DNA of 39,650 bases from contig NZ_JAGEPF010000059.1 of NCBI RefSeq assembly GCF_017573465.1, forward strand, positions 1 to 39,650, written 5' to 3'. Shown one piece after another: positions 7,195 to 15,056 of the stretch. How positions within the stretch are numbered: the stretch's first letter is position 1; each line of letters begins with the position of its first letter. This DNA comes from Actinomadura violacea. Its GTDB lineage: Bacteria; Actinomycetota; Actinomycetes; Streptosporangiales; Streptosporangiaceae. The translations under genes and the position numbers were made by a program. The notes under the pieces are model-generated. The model was not told the origin of the DNA and did not search any database. It saw nothing but the letters and a program-made list of their open reading frames with translations.

Positions 7195-8091
7195 TCAGGC
7201 ACCGAAGTAGTGGCCCTCTTCGAGGTCCGCGATGAGGCCCTGCCGGGCGGGGTGCCAGTCCAGCAGCTTCCGTGTGAGGTCGCTGGAGGCCGGGATGTCG
7301 AGCGCGAAGACGCCGCCGACGAAGCCGAAGTGCCCGACGGCGTCCTCCTGCGGGATGGACGTGACCGGCAGTCCCAGCTTCCGGCCGATGACCTCGGCGA
7401 TGTCCCGGACCGGGACGCCCTCCTCGCCGACGCCGTGCAGGACGGTCCCCGCCGGCGCCGACTCCAGGGCCAGCCGGTACAGGCGCGCGGCGTCGAGGCG
7501 GTGCACGGCGGCCCACCGGTTCGAGCCGTCGCCCGGGTAGGCCGACACGCCCTTGTCGCGGGCCGCGCCGATCAGCCACGAGACGAAGCCGCGGTCGCCT
7601 TCGCCGTGCACCGATGACGGCAGCCGCAGCGCCGAGACCCGCACGCCGCGCTCGGCGAGCGCCAGCGCGTCCTGCTCCGCCGCGAACCGGACGGCCGCGA
7701 ACGAACCGGGGTCGGGCGTGCTCTCCTCCGTCGCGACGCGGCCGGGGACGACCCCGCCGGTCCCGGACGTCATGACGAACGGCTTGCCGGATCCCGCGAG
7801 CGCGTCGCCGATCGCGGCGATGGCGCGGCGCTCCTTCGCGACGGCGGCCTCGAAGTCGGAGAAGTCGTGGTGGAACGCGGTGTGGACGACCCCGTCGGAC
7901 GCGGCGGCGGCGCGACCCAGGCCGTCGGGGTCGTCGAGGTCGCCGCGGTGGACGCCGGCGCCGGCGGCCTCCAGCGAGGCGGCCGACGCGTCCGAGCGGG
8001 CCAGCCCGGTCACCTCGTGCCCCGCGTCCAGCAGCTCGCGGACGACGGCGCTTCCGACGAACCCGGTCGCACCCGTGACGAAAACGCGCAT
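7195..8091 (-). CDS. Atypical extended SDR / NAD(P)-dependent epimerase-like protein
   Basis: 298 aa. The N-terminus MRVFVTGATGFVGSAVVREL is a nucleotide-binding TGxxGFxG Rossmann start, and the C-terminal half has the substrate-binding layout of extended short-chain dehydrogenases (WAAVHRLDAARLYRLAL). The usual Tyr-xxx-Lys catalytic pair is not evident: the expected region reads AAVRFAAEQDA. It therefore belongs with atypical SDRs, whose substrate I cannot name. ATG 8091 has AGGAGT 5 nt upstream, a good Shine-Dalgarno. Divergent from the LysR gene at 8294, which is a likely regulator by position. Confidence 0.8.
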   Translation of the reverse strand: MRVFVTGATGFVGSAVVRELLDAGHEVTGLARSDASAASLEAAGAGVHRGDLDDPDGLGRAAAASDGVVHTAFHHDFSDFEAAVAKERRAIAAIGDALAGSGKPFVMTSGTGGVVPGRVATEESTPDPGSFAAVRFAAEQDALALAERGVRVSALRLPSSVHGEGDRGFVSWLIGAARDKGVSAYPGDGSNRWAAVHRLDAARLYRLALESAPAGTVLHGVGEEGVPVRDIAEVIGRKLGLPVTSIPQEDAVGHFGFVGGVFALDIPASSDLTRKLLDWHPARQGLIADLEEGHYFGA

Positions 8092-8281
8092 GGCGTAACT
8101 CCTTGAACGGCGATGTCGAGGACCGGCCGATGCGGGCACCGGGACGGTGCCGGGCCGGTGACCCCACTGTGCGCGCCGCGGATGCGCCGCGTCCAAAGCC
8201 TGTTCCGCAACGAGCGATACAGGTCAGGCATCACCGCACGTAGAACGCCTAAACGGCCGGAACCTGCAAGCACCGGCCGGA

Positions 8282-8287
8282 TACGCT
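8282..8287 (+). promoter_or_regulatory. -10 box of the LysR gene (leaderless)
   Basis: TACGCT lies 6 nt before ATG 8294. The 200-bp divergent gap also has a weak CCTGT/ACAGG dyad (about 8200-8224, CCTGTTCCGCAACGAGCGAT followed by ACAGG) that could be a LysR binding site, but arms and spacing are not diagnostic. Confidence 0.45.
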
Positions 8288-8293
8288 GACCGT

Positions 8294-9223
8294 ATGTCCG
8301 AATCGTCGCAGCCGCCGGTGGACCTCGACCTGCGGCTGGTGCGGTACTTCACCGCAGTCGCCGACCACCGCCACTTCGGCCGCGCCGCCGAGGCGCTGCA
8401 CATCACCCAGCCGTCCCTCAGCCGGCAGGTCCGTCAACTCGAACGGCAGATGGGCGCGCGCCTGCTCGACCGGACGCCGCGCGGCACGACCCTGACCGAG
8501 GCGGGCGAGGCGTTCCTGCCGCTGGCGAAGGCACTGCTGCGCTCGTCCGGCAAGGCGGTCGCGCGCACCCGTGCCGCCGCGCGGCCCAGCGCCGTCACGA
8601 TCGGGTACACCAGCGGCGTCATCGTCACCCCGGCGGTGCGCGACCTGCGGCGCCTGCACCCCGACGCCGATGTGCGCGTCGTGCACCTCGGCTGGAGGGA
8701 GCCGCGCCGCGCCCTGCTCGACCACGAGGTGGACGCCGTCGTGACGCGGCTGCCGTTCCCCACCGGCAAGCTGCACGTGACGATCCTCTACGACGAGCCG
8801 CGCGTCGTCGTCGTGTCCGCCGACCACCGGCTGGCCGGCCGGGAGTCGGTCACCGTCGACGACATCGCCGACGAGCCGCTGCCCCGCGTCCCGGGAGCCG
8901 ACCCGGCCTGGAGCGCGTTCTGGCGGCTCGAACCGCGGCCCGGCGGGCGCCCGGCGCCGGACGGCCCCGTCATGGAGGACCTGGAGGACAAGTTCGAGCT
9001 CGTCGCGGCGGGCGAGGCCATTGCGATCACCGCTCATGTCCCCGGCCGCGCGCCGCGTCCCGACCTCGTCGCGATCCCGCTGGACGGGGTCGACCCGAGC
9101 CACGTCGTGCTGGCGACCCGCGCCGGGGACCGGTCGGGCCTGGCGGCAGCCTTCCGCAGGTGCGCCGAGGCGTGCCTGACCGGCCCGCCCGCCGGGGACC
9201 GCGAGACGAACACCCTGGCCTAG
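8294..9223 (+). CDS. LysR-family transcriptional regulator
   Basis: 309 aa. The winged helix-turn-helix is at about residues 12-70 (LRLVRYFTAVADHRHFGRAA, then LHITQPSLSRQVRQLE), the standard LysR signature. A linker helix and a type-2 periplasmic-binding-like effector domain follow (from about 95, VTIGYTSGVI). By family habit it would control the divergent SDR gene at 7195-8091 and itself. It ends tail to tail with the SDR gene at 9220, sharing CTAG so that the two stop codons overlap. The co-inducer cannot be told. Confidence 0.9.
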   Translation: MSESSQPPVDLDLRLVRYFTAVADHRHFGRAAEALHITQPSLSRQVRQLERQMGARLLDRTPRGTTLTEAGEAFLPLAKALLRSSGKAVARTRAAARPSAVTIGYTSGVIVTPAVRDLRRLHPDADVRVVHLGWREPRRALLDHEVDAVVTRLPFPTGKLHVTILYDEPRVVVVSADHRLAGRESVTVDDIADEPLPRVPGADPAWSAFWRLEPRPGGRPAPDGPVMEDLEDKFELVAAGEAIAITAHVPGRAPRPDLVAIPLDGVDPSHVVLATRAGDRSGLAAAFRRCAEACLTGPPAGDRETNTLA

Positions 9224-9975
9224 ACGAACACCATGCCGCCGTTGACGGTCAGGGACTGCCCGGTGATGAACGCGGCCCGGTCCGAGGCGAGGAACGCGAC
9301 GGCCTCGCCGATGTCGTCCGGGACGCCGAGATGGCCGAGCGGGACGCTCGCCGCGTACGCGTCGCGGGCGTCGGTGCCGATGGAGTCGTGCCGGTCGGTC
9401 GGGATCCAGCCGGGCGCGACGGTGTTGACGGTGATCCCGTGCGGGCCGAGCTCGCGGGCCCAGCTGCGGGTGAGGCCGAGCTGCGCGGACTTGGCCGCGA
9501 CGTAGGCGCTGGAGCGGGCCGGGCCGAGCGCGACGACGTCGGAGCCGATCTGCACGATGCGGCCGAAACCCCGCTCCCGCATGCCCGGCACGGCCTTGCG
9601 GACGAGCAGTAGCGGGCTCTTCACGAAGAATTCGAGTTGATCGAGGACATCGCGCCAGCGCAGTTCCTCGACGGGCAGGTCCGGCTGCGGTCCGGTGGCG
9701 TTGAGCACCAGAATGTCGAGACTTCCGAACACGGCCGTGATGCGGTCGTACAATTCGTCCACCGCGGCCTCGTCGGTGATGTCGGCACGGAACAGTTCGG
9801 CCCGCCCACCGGCCTCGGTTATTCGCGTGCGCAGCGCCCGCGCGGCCTCCTCGTCGCGCCGGTAATTGATCGCGACGTGCGCGCCGTCGCGGGCCAGCGC
9901 GGCCGAGATCGCGCCGCCGAGCCCGCGTGAGGCGCCGGTCACCAGGGCCGTCCGCCGGCCGGACGCGCCGGTCAC
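9220..9975 (-). CDS. Short-chain dehydrogenase/reductase (FabG-like)
   Basis: 251 aa from GTG 9975, chosen for GGGAGG (9988-9983) 7 nt upstream; GTG 10008 would add 11 residues. Classical SDR: TALVTGASRGLGGA (cofactor TGxxxGxG), NATG for the NAG motif, Ser in IVQIGSDV, YVAAK (Tyr-xxx-Lys catalytic pair) and PGWIPTD. The closest general type is 3-oxoacyl-ACP reductase-like oxidoreductase with NADP(H), but the substrate is unknown. It is transcribed away from the DegT cluster across a 580-bp gap and converges on the LysR gene with overlapping stops. Confidence 0.85.
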   Translation of the reverse strand: MTGASGRRTALVTGASRGLGGAISAALARDGAHVAINYRRDEEAARALRTRITEAGGRAELFRADITDEAAVDELYDRITAVFGSLDILVLNATGPQPDLPVEELRWRDVLDQLEFFVKSPLLLVRKAVPGMRERGFGRIVQIGSDVVALGPARSSAYVAAKSAQLGLTRSWARELGPHGITVNTVAPGWIPTDRHDSIGTDARDAYAASVPLGHLGVPDDIGEAVAFLASDRAAFITGQSLTVNGGMVFV

Positions 9976-10555
9976 CAGGGTGCCTCCCGCCACCTCGCCA
10001 CCATCCACGACTTGTTGTGATCAAGGCCCTCACCGGCGCGGACGCGACCCGGGCGGGCGCGCGCCGGTCCGGTGCGCAGGGCGACGGGCGCCGCTGCGCG
10101 GCGTCGTCATGGTGACCGTACCCGCGCGCGCGGCGGCCATGCCGCGCACCGCTCGCCCGGCCTTTTCCCTCTTGCTCCGATCCCGCGCGACATCGGGTGA
10201 TATTTCCCTTGGACCGTCGAATGCAATATCAAGGCTTTACCTAACGCACTGTTTTGGCGGTGCCCGGCGGCGGTGGGTTACCATCTTCTTCCCTGACGTC
10301 GATACCGCTCGGGATCTGAGCTCATTTAACATCGGAGCACGGGCCGTACCGATGAGCTTTCCCGGTAGGCCGCGCCCCGTCATACCTTCAAACGAGATTT
10401 ACCTTCGCCGGTCGATGCCGCCGTGTTCGCGGGTCGCCGGGCTCCGGCGACGCATTGGCGCGGACCGTCCGCGGTCCCGCATGGGAGGCCGCGCGCCGGT
10501 CACACCAATGAACGGGCATACAGCAAATGTCGATCACGACCAAGGGAGAAGTGCC
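9976..10555. other. 580-bp intergenic region ahead of the DegT cluster
   Basis: No gene is supported here, although a long in-frame extension of the aminotransferase runs through it. About 10195-10400 is clearly lower in GC than the flanks. It contains a 7-bp dyad TGATATT (10198-10204)/AATATCA (10225-10231) with a nested CCTTG/CAAGG, and TACCAT-like -10 candidates near 10277. It is the natural place for regulation of the aminotransferase operon and perhaps of the leftward SDR gene. Confidence 0.4.
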
Positions 10556-11788
10556 ATGACGTACGTGGTGCCTTACAGCGGCATCTCGAACCGGCTCGGC
10601 GACGATGAGATCAAGGCCGTCGGCGAGGCGCTGCGACAGGACACGCTGGCGATGGGGCCGCAGGGCAAGGAGTTCGAGCGGCTGCTCGCCGAGCGGCTCG
10701 GCTCGCCGCACGCCCAGGCCACCAGCTCCTGCACCACCGCGCTGTTCCTGGCCGCGCAGGTGCTCGAGCTCCAGCCGGGCGACGAGGTGATCACAACCCC
10801 GCAGACGTTCTGGGTGACGACCTGGCCGCTGCAGGCGCGCGGCTGCGTCATCAAGTTCGCCGACATCGACCCCGACACCCTCAACATCGACCCCACGTCC
10901 ATCGAGCCGCTCATCACCGAGAAGACCAAGTCCATCTGGGTCGTGCACTTCGGCGGCCAGGCCGTCGACATGGACCCGGTCATGGAGATCGCGCAGCGGC
11001 ACGGCCTCACCGTCGTCGAGGACTGCGCGCACGCCGCCGGCGCCACCTACAAGGGCCGCGCCCTCGGCACCATCGGCGACATCGGCTGCTTCAGCTTCCA
11101 CTCGCTGAAGAACATGACCACCGGCGAGGGCGGCGCCTTCGTCACCCGCAACGACCGCTACGCCGAGATGGCGCGCGCGCTCGGCACCATCCACAACTAC
11201 GGGGAGATGCTCGAACGCGACGACCAGCGCATCGGCCCGCACGCGCAGCCCGCCTACTACAAGGACGCGCACGTGCTCAGGTCGTACACCCACGACTACG
11301 CCGGCGGGCGCTACCTCGTCGGCAACAACTTCCGGATGAGCGAGCTGAGCGCCGCGCTCGGCGTCGTCCAGCTCGGCAAGCTCGACCGGCTCAACGAGCG
11401 CCGCCGGGAGATCGCGCACCGGCTCGACGACGGGCTCAGCGGTGTGCGGGGCGTGGACGTCCAGCACGAGAAGCCCTACGCCCACCACGTCTACCACCTC
11501 TACACGTGCTTCTACGACCCCGAGGTCGTCGGCGCCCCGAAGGACGACTTCATCCGCCATCTGCAGGAGAAGGAGGGCATCGAGATCGTCATCCGGTACT
11601 TCCCCATCCACCTGCTCCCGGAGTTCCGGGCGCTCGGACACCGCTACGGGGAGTGCCCGGTCGCCGAGAGGACCTACTTCGAACACCAGATCCAGCTGCC
11701 CATCTACGACCACCTCACCGACGCGCAGGTGGAGCACATGATCGCCGCGGTCCGCCGCGGCGTCGCCGAACTCGGCGGGGGCCGCTGA
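10556..11788 (+). CDS. DegT/DnrJ/EryC1/StrS-family PLP aminotransferase
   Basis: 410 aa. Sugar-type aminotransferase fold: TSSCTTALFLAAQ (cofactor phosphate site), VVEDCAHAAGATYKG (Asp that contacts the PLP ring) and FSFHSLKNMTTGEGG, where the Lys of SLKN is the Schiff-base lysine. These enzymes typically convert keto-sugar nucleotides, keto-inositols or related rings to amino forms, using Glu or Gln. The next gene is an NAD-dependent epimerase/dehydratase and the third an MFS transporter, suggesting a small amino-sugar or cyclitol pathway; no glycosyltransferase is present. ATG 10556 has AAGGGAG about 7 nt upstream. Confidence 0.88.
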   Translation: MTYVVPYSGISNRLGDDEIKAVGEALRQDTLAMGPQGKEFERLLAERLGSPHAQATSSCTTALFLAAQVLELQPGDEVITTPQTFWVTTWPLQARGCVIKFADIDPDTLNIDPTSIEPLITEKTKSIWVVHFGGQAVDMDPVMEIAQRHGLTVVEDCAHAAGATYKGRALGTIGDIGCFSFHSLKNMTTGEGGAFVTRNDRYAEMARALGTIHNYGEMLERDDQRIGPHAQPAYYKDAHVLRSYTHDYAGGRYLVGNNFRMSELSAALGVVQLGKLDRLNERRREIAHRLDDGLSGVRGVDVQHEKPYAHHVYHLYTCFYDPEVVGAPKDDFIRHLQEKEGIEIVIRYFPIHLLPEFRALGHRYGECPVAERTYFEHQIQLPIYDHLTDAQVEHMIAAVRRGVAELGGGR

Positions 11789-11862
11789 CCCGGCCCCGCG
11801 CGTCCGCCCACCAACCCCCTCGTGCGCCCGTCCAGGGTGCACATGACGTCTGGAGCCTCACC

Positions 11863-12867
11863 ATGGGCAAGACATCGAACGGTTCACGCCCCCAGAGCAA
11901 GGTCGTCGCCGTCACCGGCGGCGCCGGATTCGTCGGGAGCAATCTCGTCGCACGGCTGGTCGACGACGGCCACCAGGTCGCCATCGTCGACATGGCCACG
12001 CCCGCGCCGGAGCTGGCCGCCCTCCCGGGCGTCCAGCACCGGCGCGCCGACCTGCGCGACTACGGCGAGACGCTGCTGGCGCTGCGCGGCATCGACACCG
12101 TCTACCACCTGGCCGGCAACGCCAGCGGCACGCTCTCGGTCGAGCGGCCGAGGTTCGACTTCCAGATCAACGGCCTCGGCACCTGCAACGTCGGCAACGC
12201 CTGCGTGGAGAACCAGGTCCGCCGGCTGGTCTACATGTCCTCGGCGATCGTCTACGGCACGCCGCAGACGTTCCCGATGACCGAGGAGCACCCGATCGCG
12301 CCGTTCCTGCCGTACGGGGCGTCCAAGCTGTCCGGCGAGCTGACGCTGCGCAGCCTGCACGACGCCCTCGGGCTGCAGGTGATGATCGCCCGGTCGTTCG
12401 TCGTGTACGGGCCCGGCGAGGACCCGCGCACCGCTGGCGGGGAGGTGTCGCAGTTCCTGCGCTGGCAGCTGAACGAGCTGCCGATCCCCGTCGTCGGCGA
12501 CATCGACCGCAAGACCCGCGACTTCGTGCACGTCGCGGACGTCGCCTCGGCCCTGATCACCATCGCCGAGAACGGGGTGCCCGGGGAGGTCTACAACATG
12601 GGCAGCGGACGCGAGGTGTCCATGCGGGCCCTCGCCGACGCCGTCGCGGTCGCGACCGGCCGGCCGTCCCGGCTGAAGCCGGACGAGTCGGAGCTGGCCG
12701 ACAGCTTCCGGCTGGTGGCCGACATCTCCAAGCTGCGCGGCATCGGGTACGAGCCGAAGATCACGCTCGCCGCGGGCCTGAAGGCGCTCGCCGAGCACCT
12801 CGGCCCGTTCCCCGAGCTGCCCAGCGTGACGGTCGCGTTCAGCCGCGAGCCCGCCGTCCAGGCGTGA
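11863..12867 (+). CDS. NAD-dependent epimerase/dehydratase (extended SDR)
   Basis: 334 aa. VVAVTGGAGFVGSNLVARL (about 14-32) is the NAD-binding TGGAGFxGS signature; VYHLAGNAS, MSSAIVYG (catalytic Ser) and PYGASKLSGE (catalytic Tyr and Lys, YxxxK) complete the extended-SDR set, as in UDP-glucose 4-epimerase and dTDP-glucose 4,6-dehydratase relatives. A sugar nucleotide is the likely substrate. It lies 74 bp after the aminotransferase on the same strand, so the pair probably oxidises/epimerises then aminates. ATG 11863 has TGGAG 7 nt upstream. A 9-bp hairpin (12871-12879 with 12896-12904) follows the stop. Confidence 0.87.
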   Translation: MGKTSNGSRPQSKVVAVTGGAGFVGSNLVARLVDDGHQVAIVDMATPAPELAALPGVQHRRADLRDYGETLLALRGIDTVYHLAGNASGTLSVERPRFDFQINGLGTCNVGNACVENQVRRLVYMSSAIVYGTPQTFPMTEEHPIAPFLPYGASKLSGELTLRSLHDALGLQVMIARSFVVYGPGEDPRTAGGEVSQFLRWQLNELPIPVVGDIDRKTRDFVHVADVASALITIAENGVPGEVYNMGSGREVSMRALADAVAVATGRPSRLKPDESELADSFRLVADISKLRGIGYEPKITLAAGLKALAEHLGPFPELPSVTVAFSREPAVQA

Positions 12868-12870
12868 CCG

Positions 12871-12904
12871 CCGTCCGGCGGGCGTCCGCGCCGGAGCCGG
12901 ACGG
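12871..12904 (+). terminator. Possible terminator after the epimerase
   Basis: CCGTCCGGC pairs perfectly with GCCGGACGG across a 16-nt loop, 4 nt after the epimerase stop. No T-tract follows. It may only weaken read-through into the MFS gene. Confidence 0.4.
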
Positions 12905-12941
12905 CCCCGCGTAGGAACGTTCCAAGAAAGTCGCTCCCGAT

Positions 12942-12992
12942 GGCCCGCGCGAGCGTGCCCGGTCCCGGCCGGGAACGCCGATCGCGCGGGCC
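12942..12992. repeat. 11-bp inverted repeat in the MFS leader
   Basis: GGCCCGCGCGA (12942-12952) is the exact reverse complement of TCGCGCGGGCC (12982-12992); the loop contains CCCGGTCCCGGCCGGG, which can fold again. It lies 77 bp ahead of the MFS start and could be a structured leader or a binding site. Confidence 0.5.
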
Positions 12993-13069
12993 CTCGGTTC
13001 GAGCCCGCGCCGCCGCGCCCGGCGGTCCCGCGGCGGAGCACCCGCACCCACACCCCAGGGGAGTCGAGC

Positions 13070-14302
13070 ATGCCCAGAAGCAGGACACGAGGCGGGCCCC
13101 GCGCGGGCACCGACGACGCCGGAGCGGGCCCCCCGGTCCCGCAGCCGCCCGTCGCCCGCGGCCGCGCCGCGCGGGCCGCCGTCGGCGCGATCTTCTTCGC
13201 CAACGGAGCCGCGTTCGCGACCTGGGCCTCGCGGGTGCCCGACGTCCGCGACGCGCTGGACCTCACCCCCGGCGGCCTGTCGGTGGCGCTCACCGGGCTG
13301 GCCGCCGGCGCCTTAGCGGGGCTCCCGCTCGCCGGGCTGCTGGTCGCCCGGATCGGCAGCCGACGGATCCTCGCCGGCGCCGGCATCTACCTCGGCGCGC
13401 TGCCGCTCGTCGCGCTGGCACCGCAGCTGCTCTGCCTGACCGGCGCGCTCACCTTCTTCGCCATCACCAACAGCTGCGTGGACGTCGCCATGAACACCCA
13501 GGGCGCGCTGGCCGAGCGGCTCAGCGCCCGCCCGCTGATGGGCGGCTTCCACGCCCGGTTCAGCCTCGGCGGCGTCACCGGCGCGACCGCCGGCGGCGTG
13601 GCCGTGCACGCCGGGCTGAACCCCGAGACGCACTTCCTGCTGGCCGCCGTGCTGCTGACCACCCTCTGCACCGTCGCGACCGCGTTCCTGCCGCCCGACC
13701 CGCCGGGCTCGGGCAGACCCGGGCTTGGGCTCATCCGCCCCGGCCGCGGCGTGTGGACGCCCGGTCTCGTCGCCTTCTGCGCCCTGATGGGGGAGGGCAC
13801 CGTCAACGACTGGGGGTCGATCTACCTGCGCGACGTCGCCGGAGCGCCCACCTGGCTCGCCGCCGCCGGGTTCGCGGTGTTCTCGGCCGGGATGGTCACC
13901 GGCCGGCTCGTCGCCGACCGGATCCGCGCCGGCACCGGCTCGCACCGGTACCTGTTCGGCTGCGCGGCCCTCGCCGCGTCCGGCGCCGTCCTCGCCCTCG
14001 CCCTCCCGTTCACCTGGACGAGCCTGGCCGGATACGCGCTGATCGGGCTCGGGCTCGCCGCGGTCGTCCCGGTCACCTACAGCCATCTGGCGCGGCGGAC
14101 GCCCGGGGCGCCCGGACCCGCGATCGCCGCCGCGTCCACCATCGGCTACGTCGGGTTCCTCGCCGGGCCGCCGATCATCGGCGCGCTCAACCACGCCGCC
14201 GGGCTGCACGCGGTGATGGGGGTCTTCCTCGTCCTGATGATCATCGTGGTCGCGCTCGCGCCGCGGCTGCGCGACGACCTCGCCGAGCAGCCGCGTCCGT
14301 AG
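13070..14302 (+). CDS. MFS transporter (YbjJ/FucP-like)
   Basis: 410 aa, about 12 membrane segments after a 35-residue polar N-terminus. IFFANGAAFATWASRVPDVR in helix 1 and GLLVARIGSRR in loop 2-3 are typical of the YbjJ-type MFS group, whose substrates are mostly unknown and which may be exporters. ITNSCVDVAMNTQG in helix 4 is another conserved piece of this group. Position after the aminotransferase and epimerase suggests it moves the product or precursor of that pathway, an inference only. The start is ATG 13070 in a GGGGAGTCGAGCATG context with GGGGAG about 6 nt upstream. Confidence 0.85.
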   Translation: MPRSRTRGGPRAGTDDAGAGPPVPQPPVARGRAARAAVGAIFFANGAAFATWASRVPDVRDALDLTPGGLSVALTGLAAGALAGLPLAGLLVARIGSRRILAGAGIYLGALPLVALAPQLLCLTGALTFFAITNSCVDVAMNTQGALAERLSARPLMGGFHARFSLGGVTGATAGGVAVHAGLNPETHFLLAAVLLTTLCTVATAFLPPDPPGSGRPGLGLIRPGRGVWTPGLVAFCALMGEGTVNDWGSIYLRDVAGAPTWLAAAGFAVFSAGMVTGRLVADRIRAGTGSHRYLFGCAALAASGAVLALALPFTWTSLAGYALIGLGLAAVVPVTYSHLARRTPGAPGPAIAAASTIGYVGFLAGPPIIGALNHAAGLHAVMGVFLVLMIIVVALAPRLRDDLAEQPRP

Positions 14303-14341
14303 AGTGGGCGGCACCCCGTCCCCGACCGGAAGGCGTCCGCC

Positions 14342-14932
14342 ATGTCCCTGGCCGTCTGCGTGTTCTGCTCCTCCAGTGCCAAGATCGACCGGCGTTACGT
14401 CGACCTCGCCGCCGAGGTCGGGGACGAGCTGGCCCGGCGCGGGCACAGCCTGGTCAGCGGCGGCGGCCGGGTGTCGTGCATGGGCGCCGTCGCCCGCGCC
14501 GCCCGGGCCGGCGGCGCCCGCACCGTCGGGGTGATCCCCGAGGGGCTGGTCAGCGTCGAGATCTCCGACGGCGACAGCGACGAACTGGTCGTCACGCCCG
14601 ACATGCGCAGCCGCAAGGGCGAGATGGACCGGCGCAGCGACGCGTTCCTGATCCTGCCGGGCGGCATCGGCACGCTGGAGGAGCTGTTCGAGATCTGGAC
14701 GGCCCGGACGCTCGGCATGCACGACAAGGCCGTGGTCATCCTCGACCCGACCGGCGTGTACGAGCCGCTCCGCGAGCTGATGAAGGGCCTCACCGAGCAG
14801 GGGTTCGCGCGCCCGAAGATCTGGGACGCGATCGGCTGGACGTCGTCGGTGTCCGAGGCGTTCGACCTGCTGGAACGCTCCCAGCCGGCGATCGGCATGA
14901 GCTACGAGGACTACGCCGAGGCCGAGCTGTGA
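14342..14932 (+). CDS. LOG-family protein (TIGR00730), short form
   Basis: 196 aa, the usual length for cytokinin riboside 5'-monophosphate phosphoribohydrolase-type proteins. VCVFCSSSAKID opens the Rossmann fold, LVSGGGRVSCMGAVARAA matches the SGGGxxGxMGxxA phosphate loop, MRSRKGEMDRRSDAF supplies the conserved Arg/Lys pair and ILPGGIGTLEELFE the PGGxGTxxE motif. Expected activity is release of a base from a nucleoside monophosphate, in the cytoplasm. It follows the MFS gene by 39 bp; TAGAGT overlaps that gene's stop (14300-14305) and may be its own -10 box. This is the second LOG paralogue in the window. Confidence 0.88.
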   Translation: MSLAVCVFCSSSAKIDRRYVDLAAEVGDELARRGHSLVSGGGRVSCMGAVARAARAGGARTVGVIPEGLVSVEISDGDSDELVVTPDMRSRKGEMDRRSDAFLILPGGIGTLEELFEIWTARTLGMHDKAVVILDPTGVYEPLRELMKGLTEQGFARPKIWDAIGWTSSVSEAFDLLERSQPAIGMSYEDYAEAEL

Positions 14933-14940
14933 CGCCCGCG

Positions 14941-14966
14941 CCCCCAGGACGAGAGTGTCCTGGGGG
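14941..14966 (+). terminator. Terminator after the short LOG gene
   Basis: CCCCCAGGAC/GTCCTGGGGG makes a perfect 10-bp stem with a 6-nt loop, 8 nt after the stop codon. No T-tract, but stem strength and position fit a terminator that also insulates phoX. Confidence 0.75.
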
Positions 14967-14987
14967 TTCGCCGTCCGGCACTTGACC

Positions 14988-15009
14988 GTTCACCCCCGGT
15001 TCAGCGCCG
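14988..15009 (+). promoter_or_regulatory. PHO box upstream of phoX
   Basis: GTTCACCCCCG (14988-14998) is followed immediately by GTTCAGCGCCG (14999-15009), two 11-nt direct repeats with the GTTCA core expected of PhoP response-regulator sites in streptomycetes and relatives. It ends about 15 bp before CATGAT (15025-15030), a possible -10 box, so it takes the place of the -35 region. Confidence 0.7.
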
Positions 15010-15056
15010 GCCGCGACGCTCCTTCATGATCCCCTCACGGTGAAGGAGACCGCACC

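Noticed and set aside
9866..10555. N-terminal extension of the DegT aminotransferase to 640 aa
   Set aside because: The extra 230 residues are low-complexity Arg/Pro-rich, cross a lower-GC region, and the family N-terminus plus ribosome site fit ATG 10556.
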